Below, one piece after another: positions 53,094 to 62,357 of a DNA stretch of 64,000 nucleotides. The notes beneath the pieces are model-generated. The model was not told where the DNA came from and made no database searches. It saw only the letters and a list, made by a program, of their open reading frames with translations. Made by a program: the position numbers and the translations under genes. How positions within the stretch are numbered: the stretch's first letter is position 1; the number at the start of each line of letters is the position of its first letter. This stretch comes from Sinorhizobium mexicanum (GTDB taxonomy: Bacteria > Pseudomonadota > Alphaproteobacteria > Rhizobiales > Rhizobiaceae): NCBI RefSeq assembly GCF_013488225.1, contig NZ_CP041238.1:1823501-1887500 (forward strand). The letters are read 5' to 3'.

Positions 53094-53525
53094 ATGAACA
53101 GCCGAACCGGGATTGAATACGAATGCCTCAAGCCGGAACTCGTCCAAGAAGCGCGACATGTGCTGCAAGAGCTATCTGCAGGCGGCCGAGTCACCGTTAG
53201 TCTCTCTTCTGAGCTCGCCCGCATAGTGGCCAAGTTTCTCACAGCTTCGTCGGAAGAAGGAGCAATCGGCTTCGGACCGATCAATCCAGAGCTCACGCCT
53301 GAGCAAGCGGCGATAATCCTCGACATCGACCTCGTACTCCTGGAAAGGCGAATCGGGGCAGGAGTGCTTCCTTGCCGGGAGCTCGGAGGTCAAACGACGA
53401 TTAATCTTGTTGATGTGCTTGACTTGAAGAGAAACGAAGAGGCGCGAAACAATCTGCTGGTCGAAATAAACCGGGCGATGGAAAACAGTGATGCCGCAGG
53501 GTCGCACCCTCCGATTCGAGAATGA
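53094..53525 (+). CDS. Excisionase/antitoxin-type small DNA-binding protein
   Basis: ATG 53094 follows AAGGAGATGC, a strong ribosome site, and gives 143 residues. The C-terminal half, ELTPEQAAIILDIDLVLLERRIGAGVLPCRELGGQTTINLVDVLDLK, has the form of excisionase-type winged-helix domains found in antitoxins of PIN-domain toxin systems. No toxin gene lies immediately downstream. It may be an orphan antitoxin or a stand-alone regulator. Confidence 0.6.
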   Translation: MNSRTGIEYECLKPELVQEARHVLQELSAGGRVTVSLSSELARIVAKFLTASSEEGAIGFGPINPELTPEQAAIILDIDLVLLERRIGAGVLPCRELGGQTTINLVDVLDLKRNEEARNNLLVEINRAMENSDAAGSHPPIRE

Positions 53526-54025
53526 CTGCTGCCGGCGGATAATGTCTTGTTCCGCGGGTTCAGCAGCCAGACACCCCACGATACAGGGCCTTCGCATTTT
53601 CGGTATTAGGTAGGAGATGCCACTAGCGGCCGCTTTCGGCCCAGTGCAGTCTTTCGCCGACAGCGAATGGAATTTCCGTTGCTGGGGTGAAAGTGGACTC
53701 CAGAGCGGTGCAGGAGTTTTGGCGGAGACCGATCACCTACAGCATCTGCGAGAACGCAGTCATAGATGCTCCCAGCTTTGGCATTAAACGAACGTCGAAG
53801 TGTGTCTGAGAATCGACCGTGTCGCGCGACCGCTGCCCTTGACCGAATACCGCTTCGGATAAGAAACGGCGACAGACAGGGGATATCGCTCGACAGCAAC
53901 TCCGACATTGACTGCGGACATTTCCGCAATATCTTCCCGAGCCGGGAACCGGTATTCGATGGACGCGTGAATTTGCGCCATGCATGACGGGCGTCGACAT
54001 CCTTGGCAATCCATTCGAGGTCCTC
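53526..54025. other. 500-base spacer without a recognisable gene
   Basis: Downstream of the antitoxin-like gene and before kup, no frame on either strand has a ribosome site plus family similarity. A toxin gene that should accompany the antitoxin-like protein is not found here. The right end should carry the kup promoter. Confidence 0.4.
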
Positions 54026-55921
54026 ATGACAGCAACACAAGCCGGCCATCCGGACAAAGATCACGGCCGCTTCGCTACGCTCGTGCTAGGCTCGATCGGT
54101 GTTGTCTATGGCGACATCGGTACCAGCCCGCTTTATGCTTTTCGCGAGGCGTTACGGCCTTTCGCGCACGATGGCGTACACGAAAACGAAGTCATCGGGC
54201 TGATCTCGTTGATGATCTGGACGCTGACGATCATCGTGACCCTGAAATACGTGCTTTTCCTTCTTCGCGCCGACAATGACGGCGAAGGCGGGACTCTCTC
54301 TTTGCTCGCTCTTCTGATGAAGAAAGCAAAAGGCAGAACGGCGCTCCTGTTTCTGGCTGGCCTGACGGGCGCGGCCCTCTTCATTGGCGACGCCATGATC
54401 ACGCCGGCGCTTTCCGTGCTTTCGGCCGTGGAGGGATTAAAGCTCGTTACGCCCGCTCTCGCGGACTACGTCCTGCCGATCTCGGTGACGATCCTGGTGC
54501 TGCTTTTTGTCGTGCAGTCGAGGGGCACCGCGGCCGTATCCAAGTTCTTCGGCCCGATCACGCTCGTCTGGTTCATCGTCATGGGGCTCGGCGGCCTCGC
54601 TCACATCAGTGACGATCTCTCGATCCTCAACGCATTCAATCCGATTTACGCGCTCGACTTCATTACCCATGCGGGTCTGGTTGGTCTGGTCGTTCTTGGT
54701 GCGGTGTTCCTAACCGTCACCGGCGCGGAAGCACTTTACGCGGACCTCGGTCATTTCGGGCGCGTACCCATTCAAACAGCATGGTTTCTGGTGGTTTTCC
54801 CGGCCCTTGCGCTGAACTATCTCGGACAGGGCGCACTGGTGCTCACTCACCCGACGGCGGTCGAGGATCCGTTCTTCCTGATGTTTCCCAAATGGGCGCT
54901 CCTGCCGGTGGTGATCCTGGCCACATTCGCGACGATCATCGCCAGTCAGGCGGTCATCACCGGTGCTTTCTCCCTGGCCCGCCAGGCGATCCATCTCGGT
55001 TTTCTGCCGCGCCTCGAGATACGCTTCACGTCCGAAACGACGACCGGCCAGATCTATGTGCCATCTGTCAACTCGCTGCTCTTCTTCGGCGTGCTTGCCC
55101 TCGTCATTATCTTTGGAAGTTCAGAGGCGCTTGCCACCGCTTACGGCATCTCGGTTACAGGGGCTATGGTGGTGACCACCTTGCTGGCATTCCCTTTCCT
55201 GACATGGATATGGGGGTGGTCAAGGCTCTTTACCCTAAGCGTACTCCTGCCTCTGTTCGTTCTCGAGTGCATTTTCCTCGCAGCCAACCTCTTGAAGGTC
55301 CACGATGGTGGCTACGTGCCCATCATGATCGCCGGCACGATCATGATGATGATGTGGACCTGGCAGAAGGGCACACGCTTCGTAAAGGAGAAGATTGGCC
55401 GCAACGACATGCCGCTGGAGGCGTTCATCAGACTAATCGAGCGAGAATCTGAACACGCTCCCTCGGACGTTCCCGGGACAGCCGTATTTCTGGCGAGCGT
55501 GCCGGACAAGGCTCCTGCGGTGCTGCTTCATAATCTCAAGCACAATCATGTGCTGCATGCGCAAAACATCATCCTTCACGTTAACACCCGTCGCATTCCG
55601 TTCGTGCCTGAGGCTGACCGGATCGAACTGACGAGGCTTTCAGATCGGTTCAGCAAGCTCACAATCAGCTTTGGCTTCATGGACGATCAGAATGTCTCCA
55701 AGGCCTTCGCAATGTGCAGGAAAGCGGGGCTGAAATTCGAGATCATGTCGACGTCCTTCTTTCTTGGGCGGCGCAAGCTGGTGTCAGACCCCACCACGGG
55801 CCTGCCGGGATGGCAGGACCGGCTGTTCATTGCGATGTCGCATGCGGCGATCGACCCTTCCGACTATTTCAGCCTGCCGCCCAACCGTGTGGTCGAGATT
55901 GGCGAGCAGGTGCTCGTCTGA
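54026..55921 (+). CDS. kup: Kup-type low-affinity potassium transporter
   Basis: The ATG at 54026 with GAGG six bases upstream gives 631 residues, the usual Kup length; an earlier ATG at 53984 adds 14 residues without family similarity. The hallmark start is [23 protein letters not shown], and later [18 protein letters not shown] and [11 protein letters not shown] are conserved Kup segments. Twelve hydrophobic helices are followed by a ~170-residue cytoplasmic domain. It takes up potassium with protons. Rhizobiales often have several kup copies. Confidence 0.95.
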   Translation: MTATQAGHPDKDHGRFATLVLGSIGVVYGDIGTSPLYAFREALRPFAHDGVHENEVIGLISLMIWTLTIIVTLKYVLFLLRADNDGEGGTLSLLALLMKKAKGRTALLFLAGLTGAALFIGDAMITPALSVLSAVEGLKLVTPALADYVLPISVTILVLLFVVQSRGTAAVSKFFGPITLVWFIVMGLGGLAHISDDLSILNAFNPIYALDFITHAGLVGLVVLGAVFLTVTGAEALYADLGHFGRVPIQTAWFLVVFPALALNYLGQGALVLTHPTAVEDPFFLMFPKWALLPVVILATFATIIASQAVITGAFSLARQAIHLGFLPRLEIRFTSETTTGQIYVPSVNSLLFFGVLALVIIFGSSEALATAYGISVTGAMVVTTLLAFPFLTWIWGWSRLFTLSVLLPLFVLECIFLAANLLKVHDGGYVPIMIAGTIMMMMWTWQKGTRFVKEKIGRNDMPLEAFIRLIERESEHAPSDVPGTAVFLASVPDKAPAVLLHNLKHNHVLHAQNIILHVNTRRIPFVPEADRIELTRLSDRFSKLTISFGFMDDQNVSKAFAMCRKAGLKFEIMSTSFFLGRRKLVSDPTTGLPGWQDRLFIAMSHAAIDPSDYFSLPPNRVVEIGEQVLV

Positions 55922-56383
55922 GACCCCTGGCTCACGAAAGCGCGCCAAACGTGATTGGTGTTCGCAGCGGAAATCTCGACCTACGCAGCTAACGTGCGCA
56001 AACCCTTAGCTTGCGATTTCTGGCGTTATCATTCCCCGGTACTCAACATGCGGATCAGTCTTCCCAGTCTCGAAGTGCCCTGGCTTCGAAAGGAGCCCCG
56101 GAACCGCATGGTAAGGTTGCTCATCGCCGCGAAATCCGGCAACACCTGCTTCAGGGCATCCACCTGGCCTGGTCTGCTGAGAGCATTCCCCTCGGAGGGA
56201 GAAAGCATGACATCGACGCAGCGGGGAGGGCTATGTTATTCGCGTCTATCGCCCTGCGGTTCCGTTGTTCTTTGGTCAGAATGATTGAGTCAATCATGTG
56301 ACGCCGAGCGCCAATCCGAAACCCGGAATGACGCTCGGCTGCCGAAACTGCCATCGCCTGCTGCTGCGAAAGGCCATGAAATA
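55922..56383. other. 462-base spacer with a palindrome and a hairpin
   Basis: No gene is convincing here. ATGATTGA-G-TCAATCAT at 56281-56297 is a perfect palindrome with an eight-base arm. Nearer the sulfate-binding-protein stop, GCCGAGCG … CGCTCGGC (about 56303-56342) could form the terminator of that minus-strand transcript, although its loop is long. Confidence 0.35.
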
Positions 56384-57409
56384 TTATTGTCCCGGCTTGT
56401 AGATCTGGTCGAAAATTCCGCCGTCGGCGAAGAACTTCGGCTGAGCTTCCTTCCAACCGCCGAATTCGTCAATAGTGACTAGCTTCACATCCGCAAAGCG
56501 CGCCGTGTCCTTGGGGTCCGCGAGCTCCGGCTTGAAGGGCCGATAGTAGTGCTTGGCGGCCAGCTTCTGGCCGACATCGCTGTAGAGGTAATTCAGATAG
56601 GCTTCGGCCACTTTTCGCGTGCCCTTGCTGTCGACGTTGCCGTCCACAAGCGCCACCGGCGGCTCGGCCTTGATCGAGATCGATGGCGTTACGATCTCGA
56701 AATTGTCAGGCCCGAGTTCTTCCAGCGAGAGGTAGGCTTCATTTTCCCAGGCGAGCAGCACGTCGCCGAGGCCCCGCTGGACGAAGGTTGTCGTCGCGCC
56801 GCGTGCGCCGGTGTCGAGAACCGGCACGTGCTTGAACAACTGCGCCACATACTCCTGCGCCTTGGCATCGTCGCCGCCATTGGCAGCCCGTGCCCAGGCC
56901 CAGGCTGCAAGGAAGTTCCAGCGCGCACCACCCGAGGTCTTTGGGTTGGGCGTGATCACCTGGATGTCTTCCTTGACGAGATCGCCCCAGTCCTTGATGC
57001 CTTTGGGATTGCCCTTGCGAACGAGGAAAACGATGGTCGAGGTGTAGGGAGAGCTGTTGTTTGCGAAGCGCGTCTTCCAGTCGGCCGGAATTTTCCCGCT
57101 CTCCTTGGCAATCGCGTCGATATCGGCTTCAAGCGCCAGCGTCACGACGTCTGCCTCGAGGCCGTCGATCACCGACCGCGCCTGTTTGCCGGAGCCCCCA
57201 TGAGAGGTCTGGATCGTCACCGTCTCGCCGGTATCGGCCTTCCATTTTTCGGCGAAGGCCGCATTGACTTCCTTGTAGAGCTCCCGAGTGGGATCATAGG
57301 AAACGTTCAGGATCGTTGTATCCGCTTGAGCGAGGCCAATGGAGCCAAGCTGCAGGCTGCCGACCACAAGCGCTAGTTTCATCATTCCGGTAAGTCTATT
57401 CGAGCCCAT
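56384..57409 (-). CDS. sbp: Sulfate-binding periplasmic protein (copy 1)
   Basis: The ATG at 57407-57409 with GGAGGG six bases upstream starts MGSNRLTGMMKLALVVGS, a signal peptide ending near AQA, followed by DTTILNVSYDPTRELYKEVNAAF, the sulfate/thiosulfate-binding protein signature, and SHGGSGKQARSVIDGLEADVVTLAL. The 341-residue protein is intact. It binds sulfate in the periplasm. It is the last gene of a minus-strand unit after cysA, an unusual order because no permease genes are present. Confidence 0.93.
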   Translation of the reverse strand: MGSNRLTGMMKLALVVGSLQLGSIGLAQADTTILNVSYDPTRELYKEVNAAFAEKWKADTGETVTIQTSHGGSGKQARSVIDGLEADVVTLALEADIDAIAKESGKIPADWKTRFANNSSPYTSTIVFLVRKGNPKGIKDWGDLVKEDIQVITPNPKTSGGARWNFLAAWAWARAANGGDDAKAQEYVAQLFKHVPVLDTGARGATTTFVQRGLGDVLLAWENEAYLSLEELGPDNFEIVTPSISIKAEPPVALVDGNVDSKGTRKVAEAYLNYLYSDVGQKLAAKHYYRPFKPELADPKDTARFADVKLVTIDEFGGWKEAQPKFFADGGIFDQIYKPGQ

Positions 57410-57611
57410 ATCGCCCTCCATCCTTTGCCGGATAAAACTATCAATTTAATCGACTACTACAACGCAAACTTATGACGCGGCGGACGTGATCTTGGGAATG
57501 ACCTATTCTCTTTGGCCTCCATCCGGGAATTTCTTGCCCACCTTGGAACCCAGTCTCTGAACGCGGACACTGGATGGTTTGAAATCGACGTCGTGAACCG
57601 ATGACCGCAGG

Positions 57612-58655
57612 CTACTCCTCGCGAAACAGCTTCCACTTGGTAGGTCGGAAGGCGATATGGGTGCGGTCAGCCGAGGAAGCGCGCTCGGGCGACAACTCGA
57701 TCTCGACCGAAGAGTGTTCCTTGCTGATATCCAATTCCAGGTGGCGCGTGCCTGCCACGCGCCGGCTTGCAGTAACGCGACCCGCGAGACAGCCACCAGA
57801 TCCTTCGATGAGCTCGACATCGTGCGGGCGAAAATAGAGGGTTGCTGACCCATCCTGTTCGTTTGCCGCGCGCAGGCCGATCGGCCGATCTTCGAACCGG
57901 ATCTCGCCGCTCGCAAGCGTGACGTTCAGGCAGTTCGACTGGCCAATGAAGCCGTAGACGAAGGGAGAAATCGGGTCGTCATAAATCTCGTCCGGCGTGC
58001 CCACCTGTTCAATCGCGCCTTTGCTCATCACAACGACGCGATCGGCAAGCTCGAGCGCTTCTTCCTGATCGTGGGTGACGAAGACCGTCGTGTAGCCGGT
58101 GCGGTCGTGAATTTCGCGCAGCCACCGGCGGAGCTCCTTGCGCACCTGTGCGTCGAGCGCACCGAAGGGTTCGTCGAGCAGCAGCACGCTCGGTTTGACC
58201 GCCATGGCACGAGCCAACGCCACCCGCTGTCGCTGACCGCCGGAAAGCTGGGCTGGGTAGCGTTTTTCAAGGCCCGAGAGCTGCACCAGTTCGATGAGGT
58301 CGAGCGCCCGACGGCGGATCTCGTCGGCCGGCGGCCGCTTCTTGCCCGGCCGCACCTTCAAACCGAAGGCAACGTTGTCGAGCACGGTCATGTGTCGGAA
58401 GAGGGCGTAATGTTGGAAGACGAAGCCGATGTTTCTTTCCTGCACCGTTCTTTTCGATGCGTCCTCGTCATCGAAGAAGATCATGCCTTCGGTCGGGCTT
58501 TCGAGGCCGGCGATCAGCCTGAGCAACGTGGTCTTGCCCGAGCCAGACGGACCAAGCAACGCGATCAGTTCGCCGGAGTGAATATCGAGGCTGACATCGA
58601 CGAGCGCCGGAAAACGGCCGAATTCCTTGCGTAGGTTCTGGACGCGGACTTCCAT
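57612..58655 (-). CDS. cysA: Sulfate/thiosulfate ABC importer ATP-binding protein
   Basis: I place the start at the ATG at 58655 ([18 protein letters not shown]), giving 347 residues. It has Walker [11 protein letters not shown]-loop [12 protein letters not shown], signature [15 protein letters not shown], Walker [12 protein letters not shown] and His in VTHDQEEA, plus a C-terminal TOBE region. It energises CysT/CysW, which are missing both up- and downstream in this window, so it depends on permeases encoded elsewhere or is a leftover. Confidence 0.92.
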   Translation of the reverse strand: MEVRVQNLRKEFGRFPALVDVSLDIHSGELIALLGPSGSGKTTLLRLIAGLESPTEGMIFFDDEDASKRTVQERNIGFVFQHYALFRHMTVLDNVAFGLKVRPGKKRPPADEIRRRALDLIELVQLSGLEKRYPAQLSGGQRQRVALARAMAVKPSVLLLDEPFGALDAQVRKELRRWLREIHDRTGYTTVFVTHDQEEALELADRVVVMSKGAIEQVGTPDEIYDDPISPFVYGFIGQSNCLNVTLASGEIRFEDRPIGLRAANEQDGSATLYFRPHDVELIEGSGGCLAGRVTASRRVAGTRHLELDISKEHSSVEIELSPERASSADRTHIAFRPTKWKLFREE

Positions 58656-58736
58656 GAATGTCTCGTCCTTTACAGCCTGCGGCTGGCAGCATCGCGTCGC
58701 GGCGGAACTCAACGCGCGACTGCCCAGGGCTTAACC

Positions 58737-59761
58737 CTATCGACCCGGCACATAGATCTGGTCGAAAATCCCGCCAATGTCGAAAAAGTTCCGTTGAGCT
58801 TCCTTCCAACCTCCGAATTCGTCAATCGTGACCAGCTTGAGATCGGCGAAGCGGGCTATGTCTTCGGGATCGGCAAGTTCGGGCTTATAGGGCCGGTAGT
58901 AATGCTTGGCGACGATCTTCTGCCCGACATCGCTGTAGAATAGTCAAGATAGGCTTCTGCCACCTTGCGCGTGCCCTTGCTGTCGACATTGCCATCGATG
59001 AGCGCCACAGGCGGTTCGGCCTTGATCGAAATCGACGGAGTGACGATCTCGAAATTGTCAGGCCCGAGTTCCTCGAGCGCCAGGTAGGCCTCGTTTTCCC
59101 AGGCGAGCAGCACGTCGCCGAAACCGCGCTGGACAAAGGTGGTCATTGCGCCCCAGGCACCAGTGTCCAGGACGAGAACATGCTTGAAGAGTTGCGCTAC
59201 ATATTCCCGGGCCTTGGCCTCGTTGCCGTTGTTAGCGGCACGTGCCCAGGCCCAGGCTGCAAGGAAGTTCCAGCGCGCACCACCCGAGGTCTTCGGGTTG
59301 GGGGCAATGATCTGAATGCCTTCCTTTGTCAGGTCTCCCCAGTTCTTGATGCCTTTGGGATTGCCCTTGCGAACGAGGAAAACGATGGTCGAGGTATAGG
59401 GAGCGCTATTGTTCGGTAGGTGGCTTTTCCAATTGGCCGGGATCTTGCCGGTCGCCTGCGCAATCGCATCGATATCGGCCTCGAGCGCCAGTGTTACCAC
59501 GTCCGCTTCGAGGCCATCGATCACCAATCGCGCCTGTTTTCCGGAGCCGCCATGAGAGGTCTGGATCGTCACCGTTTCTCCAGTATCTCTCTCCCATTTT
59601 TCGGCGAAGGCGGCATTGAATTCCTTATAAAGCGTCCGCGTCGAGTCATACGACACGTTCAGGATCGTCGTGTCCGCGAGAACGATGCCGATAGAGCCAA
59701 ACTCAAGGATTCCGACCACGAAGGCGCGCTTCGCGACGCCGGCAAGTCCATCCGTTCGCAT
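58737..59761 (-). pseudogene. Sulfate-binding periplasmic protein (copy 2), frameshifted
   Basis: This copy is almost identical in plan to the gene at 56384-57409, including SHGGSGKQARLVIDGLEADVV and NPKTSGGARWNFLAAWAWAR. Near 58940 a single base is lost compared with copy 1 (TACCTCTACAGC in copy 1, TATTCTACAGC here), after which the frame ends in an early stop at 58856. The original frame resumes and ends IYVPGR and TAG at 58737-58739. So the last ~70 residues are lost. A truncated product lacking the C-terminal lobe end is unlikely to bind sulfate. Confidence 0.85.
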
Positions 59762-60483
59762 CTCGACCTCCATGCTTAACCGGATGAAACTACCTCCCGA
59801 ACGCCGTGCGGGAAAGCCAAGAAAGGGAGCGGTGCCCGTGCGCAATCAAGAATGCGCTGCACCGAAGGAGCGACAATCGCGCTTTCCTGCCGCAATGATT
59901 TCAGGGGTGGAATGGTTTTCGGAAGTCGCTAGACCAAGCGTTCAGTGCAGTCCGAACGCGCTCAGCAGCTGAAACCCGACCAAGCCGCCGCGTTCTTCAG
60001 GGAGCAGGGCTTCACAGTTCTGAAATAGCTGCGAAATCCGAAGCAGAGCAATTCTCTCCGAACGGACTGTCCAGCGGGTCGACAAGCCGATCGCACCCAG
60101 CGGCACTCCCTCGAGCAAGTCGGTTCCCAGTGTCGACTATGGCCGCTCTATGGTCATTCGTGCTGTGCGCGGCGGGCGACCGCATTCCACCCAATGCGGC
60201 CCGTACTATCCTGAGGTGCAAGGTCCGCCTCGGGTCGAGAGCAGCCATCGATCAGCCAGCCGCAAGCTTCCGCTTCTGGCGCAAAGCGGCCACCGCGCAC
60301 GATCACCGGCTGGTGGCATTTGCTACATGATTCCGCGCTCTTTCGAGGAAATCGGCGACCGGTGTCGCGGCGAGCGCGACCAACAGACGGCTCTCTGCTG
60401 CCGACCCATTAATCCTTCCTACAATATGCAGTTGAAATCGGGCGGTCAGGTGCTCTACGGTTTTCGCGATTGTGGGGGCGAGA
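59762..60483. other. 722-base spacer, no gene recognised
   Basis: The region between the sulfate-binding-protein pseudogene and the protease holds short frames only. Around 59955-60028 a frame reads ERAQQLKPDQAAAFFREQG and ends VLK, perhaps the tail of a lost gene. A plus-strand frame near 60280 contains FRFWRKAA, a translation seen in repetitive intergenic sequence of rhizobia; this is from memory. I see no clear promoter. Confidence 0.3.
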
Positions 60484-61692
60484 ATGAAACTTGCGGGGCG
60501 CGCATTCTTGGCGGCTCTTCTTATTTTGGCGGCGGCAAAGCACGCGCTTGCGGAAGAGCCCAAATCGTCGGGCACGGGTTTCACGGTTACAGCCGACGGA
60601 TGGCTGATGACCAACGCCCACGTCGTTGAGGGATGCGAGCGTATCGAGGTCAAGGGCAGGGGGATCGCCACCGATCCGCGTATCGATTCCACCAATGACC
60701 TCGCGTTGATCAAGGTATCATCGGATAAACCGTGGACGGCATTGACATTCCGCCGGGCACCGACGCGGCTCGGCGAGGACATCGTCGCCATAGGTTATCC
60801 CCTTGCCGACCTCCTATCTGATTCGGTCAAGATCACCACGGGCAACGTGAACGCGCTGGCGGGCCTGAAGAACGACACCCGATACATCCAGATATCGACT
60901 CCGATCCAGCCCGGCAATTCGGGTGGACCCGTCGTGGATCGTGACGGCTTTCTGCTCGGCATAACAAGCGCCACGTTTTCGAAGAAGGCCGCGGATGAAA
61001 TTGGCATCACCGCTCAGAACGTGAATTTTGCTATAAGAGCGTCGGTTGCCGACCTCTTCATGCAGTCGCAAAGCGTTATCAGCCTTTCCGGCGATAAGGC
61101 GACCGGGCAACCCGTCCTATCCACCGCCGACCTGGCGGATAAGATTGCGCCCTCGGTTCATCAGGTCCTGTGTTACGGCAAGTTGGAGCCGCAGGCGTCG
61201 GTGCAGCGCGAGGAGACTGTTACCAGCTTGCCGCGACCGGCGGTTTCCGGGACGCTGCTGGATGCCACAGGTTATGACGCCATCGGCTTCGACTACGCGA
61301 CCCTCAAGGACGTCAGCTATCAAGACTGTCGGAACGCTTGCGACAGTGACGGCCAGTGCAAAGCGATGACGTACAACGCCAAGCACCGTTTCTGCTTCCT
61401 GAAGAATGATGTCGTCGCCCTCATCAGGAACCGGGATGCCATGGCCGCATATTCGTCGTCGAAGGCCGCCGAGATCATCATGTCGGACTTCACCAGCTAC
61501 TCGGGCATGGACATCCCGGGAGGCGACTACAAGCGGATCAGGCAGACGAACTACCTGGAGTGCTTTGTATCCTGCATCGGTGACAATGCTTGCAAGGCCT
61601 TCGCTTACGTCGCGAAGAAGAAGGAATGTTGGCTGAAGGACGTTTTGGGGCGGCCGAAAGCAACGAAGGGCATAGAGCTGGGTGTGAAGTGA
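60484..61692 (+). CDS. Secreted trypsin-like (DegP-type) serine protease with two PAN/Apple-like domains
   Basis: The ATG at 60484 (GGGGCGAG upstream) starts a signal peptide (MKLAGRAFLAALLILAAAK…HALA), then a protease domain with His in TNAHVVEGC, Asp in STNDLALIKV and Ser in QPGNSGGPVV, the complete HtrA-type triad. No PDZ domain follows. After residue ~250 come two Cys-rich segments, QDCRNACDSDGQCKAMTYN…FCFLK and LECFVSCIGDNACKAFAYV…ECWLK, matching the PAN/Apple fold. The 402-residue product should act in the periplasm or outside; PAN domains bind proteins or glycans and may target the protease. Confidence 0.85.
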   Translation: MKLAGRAFLAALLILAAAKHALAEEPKSSGTGFTVTADGWLMTNAHVVEGCERIEVKGRGIATDPRIDSTNDLALIKVSSDKPWTALTFRRAPTRLGEDIVAIGYPLADLLSDSVKITTGNVNALAGLKNDTRYIQISTPIQPGNSGGPVVDRDGFLLGITSATFSKKAADEIGITAQNVNFAIRASVADLFMQSQSVISLSGDKATGQPVLSTADLADKIAPSVHQVLCYGKLEPQASVQREETVTSLPRPAVSGTLLDATGYDAIGFDYATLKDVSYQDCRNACDSDGQCKAMTYNAKHRFCFLKNDVVALIRNRDAMAAYSSSKAAEIIMSDFTSYSGMDIPGGDYKRIRQTNYLECFVSCIGDNACKAFAYVAKKKECWLKDVLGRPKATKGIELGVK

Positions 61693-61726
61693 TCTGGATC
61701 GCTCTGCCACGTCCTCGGGCATTGAG

Positions 61727-62353
61727 CTAAGCCTTACTCGGGCCTTCGACATCAAGTTCGCGGGCGAAACGAACGAGATCGGGTAGCGACTGCATGTTGA
61801 GCTTCTTCATCACTTGGCCCCGGTGCGCTTTGACCGTGGGCTCGCTGATGCCGAGCAGAATGGCCGTTTGTTTGTTTCCATGGCCAGCCACGATGAGTGA
61901 CATGACATCCTTTTCCCTGGGCGTGAGACCATTGTAGAGCCTCTGCGAAGCATTCGTCGCGGCGAACCGTGCTCGCCGCTGCGAGTCGCTCTCCAAGGCA
62001 GCATGAATCGCATCGATCAGGTCTTGGGGCCGTACAGGCTTGGTCAGGAACTCCGCAGCGCCGGCTTTTATGGCCTTGACCGCCATCGGGATGTCGCCGT
62101 GCCCGCTGATGAAGATGATAGGTATCTCGTTCCCCATCCGGTTCAAATGGTTCTGAAGAGCTATCCCGCTTTGCCCCGTCAACCTGACGTCGAGCACCAG
62201 ACATCCGGGTTTGTCGAGATCGACGCGAGACAGAAACTCCTCTGCAGAACTGAAAGTCGTGACCTGAAAACCAATCGAGTCGAGGAGGGCTTCCAGAGCT
62301 ATCCGGATATCCTCGTCGTCATCAACGATGTAGACGGACCGCGAATGAGGCAT
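61727..62353 (-). CDS. FixJ-type response regulator with LuxR output
   Basis: I choose the ATG at 62353 (MPHSRSVYIVDDDEDIRIAL), 208 residues; an ATG at 62377 lies inside the upstream kinase gene. The receiver shows LVLDVRLTGQSGIA and FISGHGDIPMAVKAIKAGA and FLTKPV, and the output domain reads LTPREKDVMSLIVAGHGNKQTAI then GISEPTVKAHRGQVMKK. It is the partner of the kinase that starts at 63851, which ends only four bases before this start. Confidence 0.9.
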   Translation of the reverse strand: MPHSRSVYIVDDDEDIRIALEALLDSIGFQVTTFSSAEEFLSRVDLDKPGCLVLDVRLTGQSGIALQNHLNRMGNEIPIIFISGHGDIPMAVKAIKAGAAEFLTKPVRPQDLIDAIHAALESDSQRRARFAATNASQRLYNGLTPREKDVMSLIVAGHGNKQTAILLGISEPTVKAHRGQVMKKLNMQSLPDLVRFARELDVEGPSKA

Positions 62354-62357
62354 GGCG

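Noticed and set aside
53606..54064. 152-codon minus-strand frame upstream of kup
   Set aside because: Cys/Arg/Ser-rich low-order composition, overlaps the kup start and lacks a ribosome site; it is not the missing toxin.
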